Below are positions 19,535 to 28,168 of a DNA stretch of 64,000 nt, in pieces. Within the stretch, counting starts at the first letter, position 1, and each line of letters begins with the position of its first letter. The stretch is from Bifidobacterium tsurumiense. Its GTDB lineage: Bacteria > Actinomycetota > Actinomycetes > Actinomycetales > Bifidobacteriaceae. The notes below the pieces were generated by a model. The model had not been told where the DNA came from. It was given only the letters and a program-made list of their open reading frames with translations, and did no database searches. A program made the position numbers and the translations under genes. The stretch covers positions 62,001 through 126,000 of the forward strand of contig NZ_JGZU01000015.1 in the NCBI RefSeq assembly GCF_000741765.1, given 5' to 3'.

Positions 19535-21700
19535 TTATTCATTCATAATATTCGCTAAAGATTGCAGCCTTGGATTATCGAAGAGTTCTTCCAGAGGAAC
19601 CACATCCCCCTTGCCGTCAGCCAGAGGAACTCGCCAGTTTGGATACTCGTTATCCGTCCCCGGCTGGTTCTGGGCGCGACGCTCTCCGACTGCATCAACA
19701 ATCGCAGCCGCCAGCAACTTGCTCGGAGAATCCTTCAGCGCGCGATGCAGTGATTCGACAATGGCCTGCTCATTCGCTTGCTCATCGGTAATCAACTGCG
19801 GGTCGAGATAACCGTTGTCAACCAACATCGAGAGCATGGCATTGTGCTCCTTCACCGCCGAGGCTTGGAATTCCTCAACCGACGTGTCAAGCAGATGCAA
19901 ACGCTCACGGATCTTTACATGCTCATATGCCAAATATCCTGCAGCCGGAGGCAGATCGTGGGTATCCACCGAAGCCAATGCATATTCACGCCATTTGACA
20001 GGTGGCCTGAACTCGCCATCGGATTGTTCGAACCACTCCACGGCGCAACCAAGCACGCCATGGCGTCCTAGTGACTTCACCACGTATTCTGGCACCACGC
20101 CGAGGTCTTCGCCCACTACGACCCCACCGGCACGAGCTGATTCAATGGCCAAAATACCCATCATGATTTCGGAGTCGTAATACACATAGGCACCATTCTT
20201 GGCGCTTTTGCCTTCCGGAATCCACCACAGGCGGAACAGGCCGAGAATATGATCGATACGCACAGCACCGGCATTGGCAAACATGCCGTGAACCATATCG
20301 CGATACACCTTGTATCCGGTATTCTCCAACTCAATCGGATTGAGCGGAGGCTGGCTCCAATCCTGCCCTTGCTGGTTGAAGTAATCCGGAGGAGCTCCCA
20401 CAGTGGCTCCCTTGGCAAATCGCTCCGGATTCCACCACACATCCGATCCCACAGGATGCACGCCGACTGCCATATCAGACATAATGCCAATGGCCATACC
20501 TGCATCCTTGGCTGCACGTTGTGCATCCTCGAGCTGCTCCGCTGCAATCCATTCCAGCCAGCGATAGAAATCCAAAGTATCCGGGAATTGCTGGCGAAGT
20601 GCTTGCACCTCGTCGCTGTCCCTGTTCAGACGGCTATTCCAGCTATTGGGATCGACACTCGGCGCTCCCCACTTGTCATAGCACAGGCACCATGTGGCAT
20701 AGGATTCTAGTTCTGTTCCTACCCTCGCCTTGAATTCTTCAAATCTGGCCTGTCGAGCGGCACTGCGTCCGGCTTTGTAGATCAGCCACAAAGCTCGCAT
20801 TTTCAAGCGCCACATGGCATCACGGTCAATAATCTGCGCGTCACCGTTCAAGGGATCGGCCTGATCATGCAGCCCATCCACCTGAGATTTGGTCTGTTCA
20901 TCCAGATCGCCGTATTCCTCCACATATTCTGGACGAATATAGGTGAAATTGATGAAACGACGGGAAATCGGGAGATATGGCGATGGGGTCAGCGGAGAAA
21001 CCGGCTCTCCTGCATGGAGAGGGTTGACCAGGATGAAATCGGCATTCGTCTTCTTCTTGGCTTCCACCAGCATGGTCTTCAAATCGGCGTAATCGCCAAC
21101 GCCCCATGAGCCTCTCGAACGGATGGAATAGAGTTGTGCCATCCAGCCCCAAAGCTGCTGGTCTTCCATGGCCTCGAGCAACGATATGCGCTCCGGAGCG
21201 CTGATGAGCGTGGCATCTTCACTACGGCCGTCAACCGTGATATGCAAAGTATGGTATCCAGCCGGCAAATCGGCAGGCAACTGAATGGATGCATTGGCCA
21301 AGAATTTGCCGTCAAGCATGTAGGAAGGCGAGCCGTCGCCGGCCCCTACAGTGAGCTCACCATGGTATTCCTGACCATTTTCCAAAGTTATGGAAGCGCT
21401 GGGCACTTCCATAATGCCGGTATTCACCAGCACCGAATCCTGCACCCCGACGGCATGCAGCACTGTGGGTGGGACCAAACGACGATGACGCTCATCCAAT
21501 ACTGTGCGGATGCTTGTTTCGACGGCTTCATCATTTGAAGCGTCAACCCCCAAGGCTGCGAGTACCGCAACCAAGACATCATCGTCGATCTCGTGGTAAT
21601 CGTTGCTTTGTCCGATATAGCTCGTGCCGATGCCGACTAACTTCGCCAATCGAACCAGCGGGCGTGCAAGGCGTTCCTCGTTTTCGATCTTCTCCGTCAT
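19535..21700 (-). CDS. malQ: 4-alpha-glucanotransferase (amylomaltase, GH77)
   Basis: Transfers alpha-1,4-glucan segments between maltodextrins and releases glucose, serving glycogen and maltodextrin breakdown. 721 residues. The GH77 catalytic region is seen in VRIDHILGLFRLWWIPEG (nucleophile Asp), VVGEDLGVVPEYV (acid/base Glu) and ASVDTHDLPPAAGYL. The N-terminal ~150 residues form the extra domain common in actinobacterial MalQ. The start at 21700 (MTEKIENEE) has a TACACT -10 box six bases upstream and no ribosome binding site, so it is probably leaderless. Confidence 0.95.
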   Translation of the reverse strand: MTEKIENEERLARPLVRLAKLVGIGTSYIGQSNDYHEIDDDVLVAVLAALGVDASNDEAVETSIRTVLDERHRRLVPPTVLHAVGVQDSVLVNTGIMEVPSASITLENGQEYHGELTVGAGDGSPSYMLDGKFLANASIQLPADLPAGYHTLHITVDGRSEDATLISAPERISLLEAMEDQQLWGWMAQLYSIRSRGSWGVGDYADLKTMLVEAKKKTNADFILVNPLHAGEPVSPLTPSPYLPISRRFINFTYIRPEYVEEYGDLDEQTKSQVDGLHDQADPLNGDAQIIDRDAMWRLKMRALWLIYKAGRSAARQARFEEFKARVGTELESYATWCLCYDKWGAPSVDPNSWNSRLNRDSDEVQALRQQFPDTLDFYRWLEWIAAEQLEDAQRAAKDAGMAIGIMSDMAVGVHPVGSDVWWNPERFAKGATVGAPPDYFNQQGQDWSQPPLNPIELENTGYKVYRDMVHGMFANAGAVRIDHILGLFRLWWIPEGKSAKNGAYVYYDSEIMMGILAIESARAGGVVVGEDLGVVPEYVVKSLGRHGVLGCAVEWFEQSDGEFRPPVKWREYALASVDTHDLPPAAGYLAYEHVKIRERLHLLDTSVEEFQASAVKEHNAMLSMLVDNGYLDPQLITDEQANEQAIVESLHRALKDSPSKLLAAAIVDAVGERRAQNQPGTDNEYPNWRVPLADGKGDVVPLEELFDNPRLQSLANIMNE

Positions 21701-21904
21701 ACCGTAAGTGTAAGCCCCAATAGGGGGCGGCACGCGGCATATGCTCGGTTTTTGACAACGTTCGCATCAACTGAGGCTTGGCGCAATGCAATATTTAAGC
21801 CAAATCCGGCAGTGAGTCTGCAGGTCACTCCTCGACTTCTCATAAGCCGTTTGCAAAATGTTTCATCGCCGATATTGGACGATGAACCACGAATCCGCAG
21901 TGGC

Positions 21905-22624
21905 TCATCCTTGCATTGCACGCAATGCCGCTCGAGAGACATCAGGTGCCTCATCATGCGAGAGTCGTTCCAAAGTCTCCTGGGAGGTATTTGGATTCAA
22001 AGCCACAGCCCTGCGCACCATTACGGTAAGCACCTGGGGAGCATTGGCCTCAACCGCAACACCAAGACTTGCCAAGAAATCCAGGGTCTGCGCATCCATT
22101 TGCTCGTTCTGAGCGCCTTCAAGCCTCATCTTCCATGACGTCTGGGGGTTGCGCAGCGCAGAATCCCTCACCACAGCGGAAGCATCCTTGGTCAATCGAC
22201 CGACCAGCCAATTCTTGGCATGTTCATTCGCGGCAACGGCCTGACGCACTTCATCCGCGGGATCCACCGATAATTTGACCAGCACATTTGGGAAGGGCAT
22301 GGTCTGCGCCAGAAATACGCGATCCTCTACTGGGGTATGGCTATTGCCTGCAACCGCCTCAAGCAATGCCGTGGCGCGAGAGAACGCCGCCTGATCGGAG
22401 CGATCCGGCAGAGTGCGTCTGGCGAATGCGCTCAATTCCGAAGAATCTTCGGAATGCCGAAGTCGTTCATATGTGGAGGTCAGGGTCTCATATCCGTCCG
22501 GATTGGCTGGTTTCGACTGTTCGGCCCCTTCGGCGGATTGATTCTGTTCAACTTGCTCTGAGACGGCATCTGCATTCTCGGACTGTGAAGTGGCACTCAT
22601 ACGCTCCAGCATATCCATCCCCAT
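21905..22624 (-). CDS. Variant leucine-rich (LRV/HEAT-like) repeat protein
   Basis: A 239-residue protein without catalytic motifs. Residues about 1-45 are low complexity (Ser, Glu, Gln). From about 100 on, repeated helical units such as VKLSVDPADEVRQAVAANEH, LVGRLTKDASAVVRDSALRNPQ and RRAVALNPNTSQETLERLSHDEAPDVSRAALRAM match the leucine-rich repeat variant pattern. The repeats suggest a protein-binding scaffold. Several Met codons are possible starts. The function is not known. Confidence 0.6.
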   Translation of the reverse strand: MGMDMLERMSATSQSENADAVSEQVEQNQSAEGAEQSKPANPDGYETLTSTYERLRHSEDSSELSAFARRTLPDRSDQAAFSRATALLEAVAGNSHTPVEDRVFLAQTMPFPNVLVKLSVDPADEVRQAVAANEHAKNWLVGRLTKDASAVVRDSALRNPQTSWKMRLEGAQNEQMDAQTLDFLASLGVAVEANAPQVLTVMVRRAVALNPNTSQETLERLSHDEAPDVSRAALRAMQG

Positions 22625-22673
22625 CTATCCCATATGCGCTTTATGCCCTACCGCCTAGGACATCGCAAGAAAA

Positions 22674-23327
22674 TCACCGCTGTGAAGCTTTGACCACATG
22701 AGAGGTTCCCAAATGCTGCGCCTGAACGGTTGCATTGAACATATCTTGCAATCGGGTATTGAATTGCTCGGTCTGTGCGACCGGCACCACAACCTCCAAC
22801 GACACACGATCAGTGTATTCGCTACTGTCTTGTTCCGCACCAACCGTAGCCAACAACTGTTGCAAGGCACCCAGCTGTGAATAGTCCACAGTCAGACCAT
22901 ACCGATCGCACACCACGATATCGGCCTTGTGCGCCACCGATATGGCTTGGGCGGCACCTGAGGCATATGCACGAATCAGCCCACCAGCACCAAGCAAAAT
23001 CCCACCAAAATATCGAGTCACCGTAACGACGCAGTCGGTAAGTCCGTTGGCACGAATAACATCCAAGATCGGCTTGCCGGCAGTTCCCGAAGGCTCACCG
23101 TCATCGCTCATTCGTTCTGAAAGTCGGCCATCATCACCACCACAAATCGCGGCATATGCAACATGTCTGGCCTTGGGATGCTGCTCGCGAATCGATTCGA
23201 CAAAAGCCACTGCTTCCTCAAGTGAATCAATATGGCATGCATCACCGATAAATTCGGATTTCTTTTCAACGAAAGCCGCATGAGCAGGGGCTTTTGCCGT
23301 ATCGAGCAAGGTAATGAGATCAGCCAT
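22674..23327 (-). CDS. YigZ/IMPACT (UPF0029) family protein
   Basis: A 217-residue protein. The N-terminal UPF0029 domain has KKSEFIGDACHIDSLEEAVAFVESIREQHPKARHVAYA and the conserved SDDGEPSGTAGKPILDVIRANGLTDCVVTVTRYFGGILLGAGGLIRAY. The C-terminal ~80 residues correspond to the DUF1949 domain. Family members have been linked to translation and stress control, and structurally resemble elongation factor domains, but no reaction is assigned. Confidence 0.9.
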   Translation of the reverse strand: MADLITLLDTAKAPAHAAFVEKKSEFIGDACHIDSLEEAVAFVESIREQHPKARHVAYAAICGGDDGRLSERMSDDGEPSGTAGKPILDVIRANGLTDCVVTVTRYFGGILLGAGGLIRAYASGAAQAISVAHKADIVVCDRYGLTVDYSQLGALQQLLATVGAEQDSSEYTDRVSLEVVVPVAQTEQFNTRLQDMFNATVQAQHLGTSHVVKASQR

Positions 23328-23679
23328 GATGATTCAACCATACGGCAAGGCATATGCAAGCAATATGCAACCGAATTCTTTGCGTCTTCTGTCGCATATT
23401 TCCATTCCTATTTACGGGATAACCGTTGCCCCATATGGAAACACGCCGAAATGTAATATAACTCACAATTATGAATTCATAGGATAGAATCGGTACACGG
23501 AGGCGGTCGGACAAAGGCGTACCGCCGACTCCGCGCATATTCACCAATCCGGTGGCATTTTGCCTACGTTAATTCTCTAGGCAATCTGTGCCCAAAACAC
23601 TCCATGAGGCGGCATGGCATTTGCCCAGTCATGAATCCTGTGCACACCGTTTCATCGCGCAATAAGCACCGTGCAACAA
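23328..23679. other. Gap between yigZ-like gene and tRNA-Ser
   Basis: No gene is supported in this stretch. It contains a GC-rich hairpin at 23498-23533, with a TAGGAT/TATGAAT AT-rich block just upstream, and the downstream terminator of tRNA-Ser at its right end. Confidence 0.4.
23498..23533. other. GC-rich hairpin, possible small RNA element
   Basis: CGGAG+GCGGT pairs with ACCGC+CTCCG across a 13-base loop, with a 3-base bulge (CGA) on the right arm. There is no U tract on either strand. A promoter-like AT-rich block (TATAAC, TAGGAT) precedes it on the plus strand. Confidence 0.35.
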
Positions 23680-23707
23680 AAAAGGTTCGCGACCTCAGCC
23701 ACGAACC
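23680..23707 (-). terminator. Terminator of tRNA-Ser
   Basis: On the minus strand GGTTCG ... CGAACC forms a stem followed by TTTTTTG. It starts seven bases after the tRNA 3' end. Confidence 0.8.
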
Positions 23708-23713
23708 CATCCG

Positions 23714-23800
23714 CGGAGTCAGAGGGATTCGAACCCTCGAGCCGCATACACGACTAACACCTTAGCAGGGTGCCCCTTTCGGCCACTCAGGCATGACTCC
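23714..23800 (-). tRNA. tRNA-Ser (GCT)
   Basis: Class II tRNA of 87 bases. The acceptor stem GGAGTCA pairs with TGACTCC, the anticodon loop CTGCTAA gives GCT, and a long variable arm and GGTTCGAATCC T-arm are present. The CCA end is not encoded. Confidence 0.95.
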
Positions 23801-23887
23801 GACGTTACTTCACACACGGTGACGCAACAGCACACTACTCTATCACCTTTTGAGGACTGTCAATACACACAGCGATATTCATCTGGT

Positions 23888-24820
23888 TTATGCAGGGTGT
23901 TTGTCCCCAGAAAACGTAACAATCACCGCGATTATGACCAGCGACACACCGAGCAGTTCAACCGGCGTCGGGACCTCGCCGAAGGCCAATCCGACAGCCA
24001 CTGCTGTCGCTGGATAGACGGATTGCATAACCGAGAATGTCGCTGCGCTCGCACGCCGCATAATGACCTGGTCGATAAGAGCGGGAATGAACGAGGCGAA
24101 TAAGGCAACCACGAACATCAGCCCTAGCACTGCATAGGATCCTCCCGGAGCGAGCGCCCACGTGGCCGTGTCCTTCGGATGTATGACATGACTGATGGCC
24201 GGGGCTGCGAGGAATACTGATTGCACAAGCCATCCGATGGTCATTGCCACACTCAGGGTATCCACGGGATTGCCGCGGTTGGCTATCCGTCTGCCTGTGA
24301 CGATGTAGACTCCCCACATCGATCCACCGCACAAAATGGCAATCAAACCAATGAGAAAACTGCCGCCTTGAGGCCCCTGCAATGATATCCCAGCCAAAAG
24401 GACCACGCCGCTTGCCGCGATCGCAATACCCACGCGCTCACGCCAACTGCGCCCGGTGAGCACGGCAACCGTCAATGGTCCAACGAATTCAATGGCAACG
24501 GCAATACCGATATTCATATTGCTGATTGCAATATAAAACGCCGTGTTCATTGCCGTTATCGACAATCCCGCAATGGAGACTATCAACCATTGGCGTGCAG
24601 TTTGCGGCAGATTCTCACGCTTGTCGCGTGTCCACGGCCGTCGCCATGCAAGCAGCAACAAAGTCATGAATCCCACCCGATACCACACCGCATATATGGG
24701 ATCCAGCTGCACAAAAGCGATTTTCGCCACCGATGTCGCGACATAAATCATGATGCCAGAGCATACGATGATCACGAAAATGGGAAGGCGATTGAGCACA
24801 TCCGCCACAGCTTGTTTCAT
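23888..24820 (-). CDS. EamA (DMT) family transporter
   Basis: A 310-residue inner-membrane protein with ten hydrophobic segments arranged as two EamA repeats, as in amino-acid or metabolite exporters of the RhtA type. Motifs seen include YAVWYRVGFMTLLLLAWRRP and AIEFVGPLTVAV in the first half and FIPALIDQVIMRRASAATFSVMQSVYPATAV in the second. The substrate is not readable. No ribosome binding site is visible before the ATG; a TACAGT box seven bases upstream suggests a leaderless message. It is divergent from dinB. Confidence 0.85.
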   Translation of the reverse strand: MKQAVADVLNRLPIFVIIVCSGIMIYVATSVAKIAFVQLDPIYAVWYRVGFMTLLLLAWRRPWTRDKRENLPQTARQWLIVSIAGLSITAMNTAFYIAISNMNIGIAVAIEFVGPLTVAVLTGRSWRERVGIAIAASGVVLLAGISLQGPQGGSFLIGLIAILCGGSMWGVYIVTGRRIANRGNPVDTLSVAMTIGWLVQSVFLAAPAISHVIHPKDTATWALAPGGSYAVLGLMFVVALFASFIPALIDQVIMRRASAATFSVMQSVYPATAVAVGLAFGEVPTPVELLGVSLVIIAVIVTFSGDKHPA

Positions 24821-24955
24821 GAGGCATACTGTACGATACCTGCGCTACCACTTCATACGGGGTGTGTGACATCTGCAATACCGAATTGCGTGACCGCTCG
24901 ATTGACAATCCGCTGCCCTGCACAGGCGCATTGCGTAATTTGGATACAACGACAA

Positions 24956-24961
24956 TAGAAT
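24956..24961 (+). promoter_or_regulatory. -10 box of leaderless dinB
   Basis: TAGAAT ends six bases before the A of the dinB ATG, so transcription should begin at or next to the start codon. There is no Shine-Dalgarno sequence. No actinobacterial LexA box (GAAC-N4-GTTC) is visible. Confidence 0.6.
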
Positions 24962-24967
24962 GCAATT

Positions 24968-26242
24968 ATGAGCACAGCACCGAGAATAGCCGCAGCGAAA
25001 CGCGACTGGGGACATGACGAAACTGGTTGCACGGTGCTGCATATCGATATGGATGCCTTTTATGCATCGCTTGAAGAGGCAAGGAATCCTGAATTACGCG
25101 GCCAGCCTGTGATTATTGGCACAGGTCACCGAGCGGTCGTTTCAGCAGCAAATTACGCAGCCCGCGCATATGGCATCAATTCAGCGATGCCTGCGGCCCG
25201 CGCGCACAAATTATGTCCCAACGGGGTATTTCTTCCTGTGGATATGGCGTATTACCGCGCAATGTCACACCGCATTTTCTCTGAGGTATTCAGCCAAATC
25301 ACTGATCACATCGAGCAGGTTTCAGTGGACGAATGCTATATGGACGTCTCCGCTGCACTGCTGAGATGGCATCGTCCGAGTGCCATAGGCGCGTGGATTC
25401 GAGATCAGGTCGCCCAGCGCTATGCAATCACCTGTTCGGTGGGGATCGCATCGAATAAATTGGTGGCAAAAATGGCTTCGACCAATGCGAAACCCGATGG
25501 CATGCTGCTTATCCCTCAGTCAGCACATGCCACATTCGTACAGATCATGCCGTTGCGCGGCATTCCAGGCATCGGCCCGTCAATGGAACGACGCCTGAAT
25601 AGTTGGGGAATCAACTCCGTTGCGGATCTGGCTCAGATGGATGAAACCAGTCTTTCCAGAGCGACCGGCTCGGCCACAATCGCCCACGATCTGCTACTGG
25701 CTTCACATGGCATTGACACACGACCAGTCACCCCATACACGCCTGAGAAATCGATCGGTTCCGAACGCACATTTGCCCAGGATACCGAAAACATGCGCAC
25801 TGTATGCGATCTGCTCAGACGCTGCTGCGATGAAGTGGCAAGCACATTGCGCCGACGATCCTTGGTGGCTCGAACGATTACGGTGAAACTGCGCTTCGAA
25901 GACCTTCGCTATGCGACCAAGACGCTCACCCTGCCCAAACCACTTGATACCGCGAGCGCCATCTATCCGGTCAGCGTGAAGCTCCTCCAAGCGATGCTAT
26001 CCATGTCCGAGCAAGATATTGCCGCCGAGAGATTACCAAGGTTGGTCAGATTGGCGGGCGTGAGCGCAGGCGGTTTGCAAGCGGCAGGATCCACCAGTGT
26101 TCAACCATCTCTTGAAGATGTGCTTGAAGAGTCTGAATCATCCACAAGCGGACAAAAACAGCAACGATTGCGTGGAGCTGAGCAGGCTTTGGATGCAGTG
26201 CGTGAGAAATACGGCAAACATGCCGCCAGCATGGGCTTGTGA
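24968..26242 (+). CDS. dinB: DNA polymerase IV (Y family)
   Basis: Error-prone translesion polymerase, 424 residues. Catalytic acidic residues lie in HIDMDAFYASLEE (residues about 24-36) and SVDECYMDVS. SNKLVAKMASTNAKPDG and a helix-hairpin-helix (LRGIPGIGPSMERRLNSWGI) follow, then the little-finger domain from about 260. The C-terminal tail does not show a clear QLxLF-type beta-clamp motif, although VRLAGVSAGGLQ is where one is often seen. Its message appears leaderless. Confidence 0.93.
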   Translation: MSTAPRIAAAKRDWGHDETGCTVLHIDMDAFYASLEEARNPELRGQPVIIGTGHRAVVSAANYAARAYGINSAMPAARAHKLCPNGVFLPVDMAYYRAMSHRIFSEVFSQITDHIEQVSVDECYMDVSAALLRWHRPSAIGAWIRDQVAQRYAITCSVGIASNKLVAKMASTNAKPDGMLLIPQSAHATFVQIMPLRGIPGIGPSMERRLNSWGINSVADLAQMDETSLSRATGSATIAHDLLLASHGIDTRPVTPYTPEKSIGSERTFAQDTENMRTVCDLLRRCCDEVASTLRRRSLVARTITVKLRFEDLRYATKTLTLPKPLDTASAIYPVSVKLLQAMLSMSEQDIAAERLPRLVRLAGVSAGGLQAAGSTSVQPSLEDVLEESESSTSGQKQQRLRGAEQALDAVREKYGKHAASMGL

Positions 26243-26345
26243 CCAGGCTTCCGGCCACGCCGGTTAATGCACACACTATGTCTTGTCAAGGTCGCATAGC
26301 GCACTCCTAGTAAGGGCCACAAATGCGGCAACAGCTTCCGCCGCC

Positions 26346-27502
26346 TCACTTGCTGGATGCAGCCTCATGCAATCGCTTGGCAACGGTGCTGATATCTTCA
26401 TCGCTTGCGGTTGCCGAGAATCGAAGATATTCCGGAGCTCCATAGAATTCACCGGGACTTGGCACTATGCCCAAAGCAGCCAGGTCTTCCATATCCTGCC
26501 AGCAATTGCCGCTACGGGCTTTCGCCCACACATACAATGCGCCCTGAGGCATTGAAACCTCATATCCATATGCTTGCAACGCTTGCACCAAAGCAGACAG
26601 CCGGCGGTAATAGCGACGCCATTGCACATGAACCGCTTCTGCATCATCCAAGGCGGCAGCATGGCAGCCTGCACCGGTCCGGGGATGATCTGTCCTATCT
26701 GCTTACGATATGCTGTCATTTCCTTGAGTATTGCCGCATCGCCCGCCACGAAAGCCGCTCGATATCCTGCCATATTGGACTGCTTGCTCAGTGAATACAA
26801 AGCGAGCACCCCCTGCGCCGTGCCTTGGCAAATATCAGTGCGCAATATGCTGGGAGCATCTGCATATTGGGTGGCATCTGAATCGGCCTCATCCCAACGC
26901 ATCAGTGCGTAACACTCATCGGAGAGCACCACGGCGCCTATGGATCTTGCTGCCCTCACAATTCCGGCAAGGGCTTCTGAGTCGATGATTTCGCCGGTTG
27001 GATTTGAAGGAGAGTTCACCCATACAGCCTTGACGCCTGCAACATTTCGCCAGGAATCCACATCGGCGACATCGCTCACTTCCAGTACTTCAGCGCCAGC
27101 AATCTGTGTACCGATTGCATATGTCGGATACGATACGGCAGGTTGAACAACCACATCGCCTGCTCCCAAATGCAGCAGTGAAGCCATCAACGCCACGGCT
27201 TCCTTTGATCCGACTGTCGGTATCGTTACGGCATGGATTGCAGACAAATCGACCTCGCGTTCCCGCATGAACCAACGCGATATGGCGTTTTGCAATGCCT
27301 GCGTCCCCACTGTGGCCGGATAGCCATAGGCATTCGGCGCAGTGGCGGCATCGCGCAATGCCTCGACCACGGATTGAGGGACCTCGTCAGCAGGCGAGCC
27401 GACGGAGATGTCAATGCAACCGCCTTCGGCTTGTCGGGCAATCTCCCGGTATTTGCTGACTCTCGACCAATCGTATGGAGATGCGAATGTCTGGAAACCC
27501 AT
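26346..27502 (-). pseudogene. dapC: Succinyldiaminopimelate aminotransferase, frameshifted
   Basis: PLP-dependent aminotransferase of the actinobacterial DapC group (lysine/diaminopimelate pathway). It starts MGFQTFASPYDWSRVSKYREIAR at an ATG preceded by AAGGAG, and the PLP lysine lies in YSLSKQSNMAGYR. After VQAAML near 26655 the frame breaks. The homologous C-terminus continues in another frame as LDDAEAVHVQWRRYY to the stop at 26346, as if one G were missing from GCTGCCGCC. In the original frame translation runs on to 26465 with unrelated residues. It follows fdxA, the usual actinobacterial arrangement. It could be a true loss, a recoding site or an assembly error. Confidence 0.85.
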
Positions 27503-27541
27503 GATGCTCCTTCTGTGCGCGTTCCAACAGCATACGACAAA

Positions 27542-27564
27542 GGCCGCCTGCTTTCGCGGCGGCC
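27542..27564 (-). terminator. Hairpin between fdxA and dapC
   Basis: GGCCGCC / GGCGGCC forms a 7-bp GC-only stem with a 9-base loop; on the minus strand it is followed by TTTGTCG. It sits 21 bases after the fdxA stop and before the dapC ribosome binding site, so it may partly terminate and lower dapC expression relative to fdxA. Confidence 0.6.
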
Positions 27565-27584
27565 ATATCAACATTCGATAAGAT

Positions 27585-27908
27585 TCAGCCCTGATTCTGC
27601 GGCGGCAACGCTGCCACCTGCTCAGGATCCTTGCCCAGCGGGCCAGCAGCTGCAGCTCCACCAAGATCGCCAACCTCATCGAAGAAGCTCACTGCCGCAT
27701 CCTTGTACCAAGCCCATTCATCAGGCAAATCATCCTCATAGAAAATCGCCTCAGTCGGGCACACCGGTTCGCAGGCCCCGCAATCCACGCATTCATTGGG
27801 ATTGATATACAAGGACCTCTTGCCCTCATAGATGCAATCAACCGGGCATTCGTCCACACATGCTTTATCCTTGACATCCACGCAAGGCTGAGCGATGACA
27901 TATGGCAT
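27585..27908 (-). CDS. fdxA: 7Fe ferredoxin
   Basis: A 107-residue electron carrier. The first cluster motif is CVDVKDKACVDECPVDCI, with the widened spacing typical of a 3Fe-4S plus 4Fe-4S ferredoxin; the second is CVDCGACEPVCP. A C-terminal tail rich in Ala, Gly and Pro follows (residues about 80-107). A strong AAAAGGAGG precedes the ATG. In actinobacteria this gene commonly precedes dapC, as here. Confidence 0.95.
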   Translation of the reverse strand: MPYVIAQPCVDVKDKACVDECPVDCIYEGKRSLYINPNECVDCGACEPVCPTEAIFYEDDLPDEWAWYKDAAVSFFDEVGDLGGAAAAGPLGKDPEQVAALPPQNQG

Positions 27909-28168
27909 AGCAACCTCCTTTTCCTCGTTCCAGAATACCGCTATGGCTGCACGACATTACGGACGTTGCGTGCAGGAATACGAAATCGCATATCCGTTGC
28001 GCTGATCAGCGTCGGTAATACGGCATATATTGCAAGTGCAAAAGCGCTTCAAAGCAGTAATCCAATAGCAGTACCAAATGACCTTGCGGACCAATATCAT
28101 CCATCAATCAATACCGAGCAAGCGTGACTTGTGGCAATTGGACATCGACCGCATCTATGCGATTCGTA

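Noticed and set aside
24900..24967. LexA/SOS box before dinB
   Set aside because: The expected GAAC-N4-GTTC palindrome is absent from the upstream region.
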